Source: Diadophis punctatus similis
Taxonomy: Eukaryota; Chordata; Lepidosauria; Squamata; Dipsadidae
DNA: 64,000 bases
Direction: 5' to 3'
Assembly: GCA_023053685.1 (NCBI GenBank)
Contig: JALIGW010000063.1
Location: forward strand, 620,001 to 684,000
The notes below the pieces were generated by a model. That model was given only the letters and a program-made list of their open reading frames with translations, searched no databases and was not told where the DNA came from. How positions within the stretch are numbered: the first letter of the stretch is position 1; the number at the start of each line of letters is the position of its first letter. Below are positions 63,097 to 64,000 of the stretch, in pieces. Position numbers and translations under genes: made by a program.

Positions 63097-64000
<904 letters not shown>

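Overview
The window is vertebrate, intron-bearing and extremely rich in transposons. The mix of vomeronasal type-2 receptor (V2R) genes, L2/CR1-type LINEs, L1, tRNA-derived SINEs, hAT MITEs, a DIRS element and a Penelope-like element points to a squamate reptile, most likely a snake. The species is inferred from element content only. No rRNA gene, tRNA gene, CRISPR array or bacterial-type feature was seen.

The only host genes recognised are two tandem V2R genes on the + strand. Copy 1 has six exons at about 5643-25073. Copy 2 has the same six exons at about 35760-48947. Their start codons are 30.1 kb apart. Both encode the class C GPCR layout: signal peptide, Venus-flytrap ligand domain, nine-cysteine-type domain and seven transmembrane helices. 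All twelve exons have plausible splice sites and matching phases, except that exon 2 of copy 2 is 2 bp shorter than its partner. Homology between the duplicated blocks runs from about 5047/34207 to about 25158/49033. The introns are nearly identical apart from insertions, so each copy serves as the empty-site control for the other.

Layout: 1-5046 holds hAT pieces, a rearranged gypsy-like LTR element and a LINE 3' end. 5047-25158 is V2R copy 1, its introns swollen by a near full-length LINE (12188-16018), an antisense L2 (16305-19408), LINE 3' ends, a solo LTR and an LTR piece. 25420-29945 holds hAT elements, a CR1 endonuclease fragment and an antisense L2. 29973-33327 is an L1-like element that carries ORF1 but no ORF2. 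34207-49033 is V2R copy 2, with a sense L2 in intron 2, a hAT MITE in intron 4 and a SINE just upstream of exon 5. 49199-51350 is a gag-only LTR element with a MITE inside. 53782-59880 is a nearly intact DIRS retrotransposon (gag with one stop, RT/RNase H, tyrosine recombinase). 60109-63213 is a Penelope-like element with a long open frame, bounded by long AT repeats.

The best candidates for something unusual are the ORF1-only L1 with a 13-bp target-site duplication, the almost intact DIRS and Penelope elements apparently nested in one LTR-like sequence, and the excess protein divergence in the V2R ligand-binding exons relative to their introns. All identities and difference counts were made by eye.
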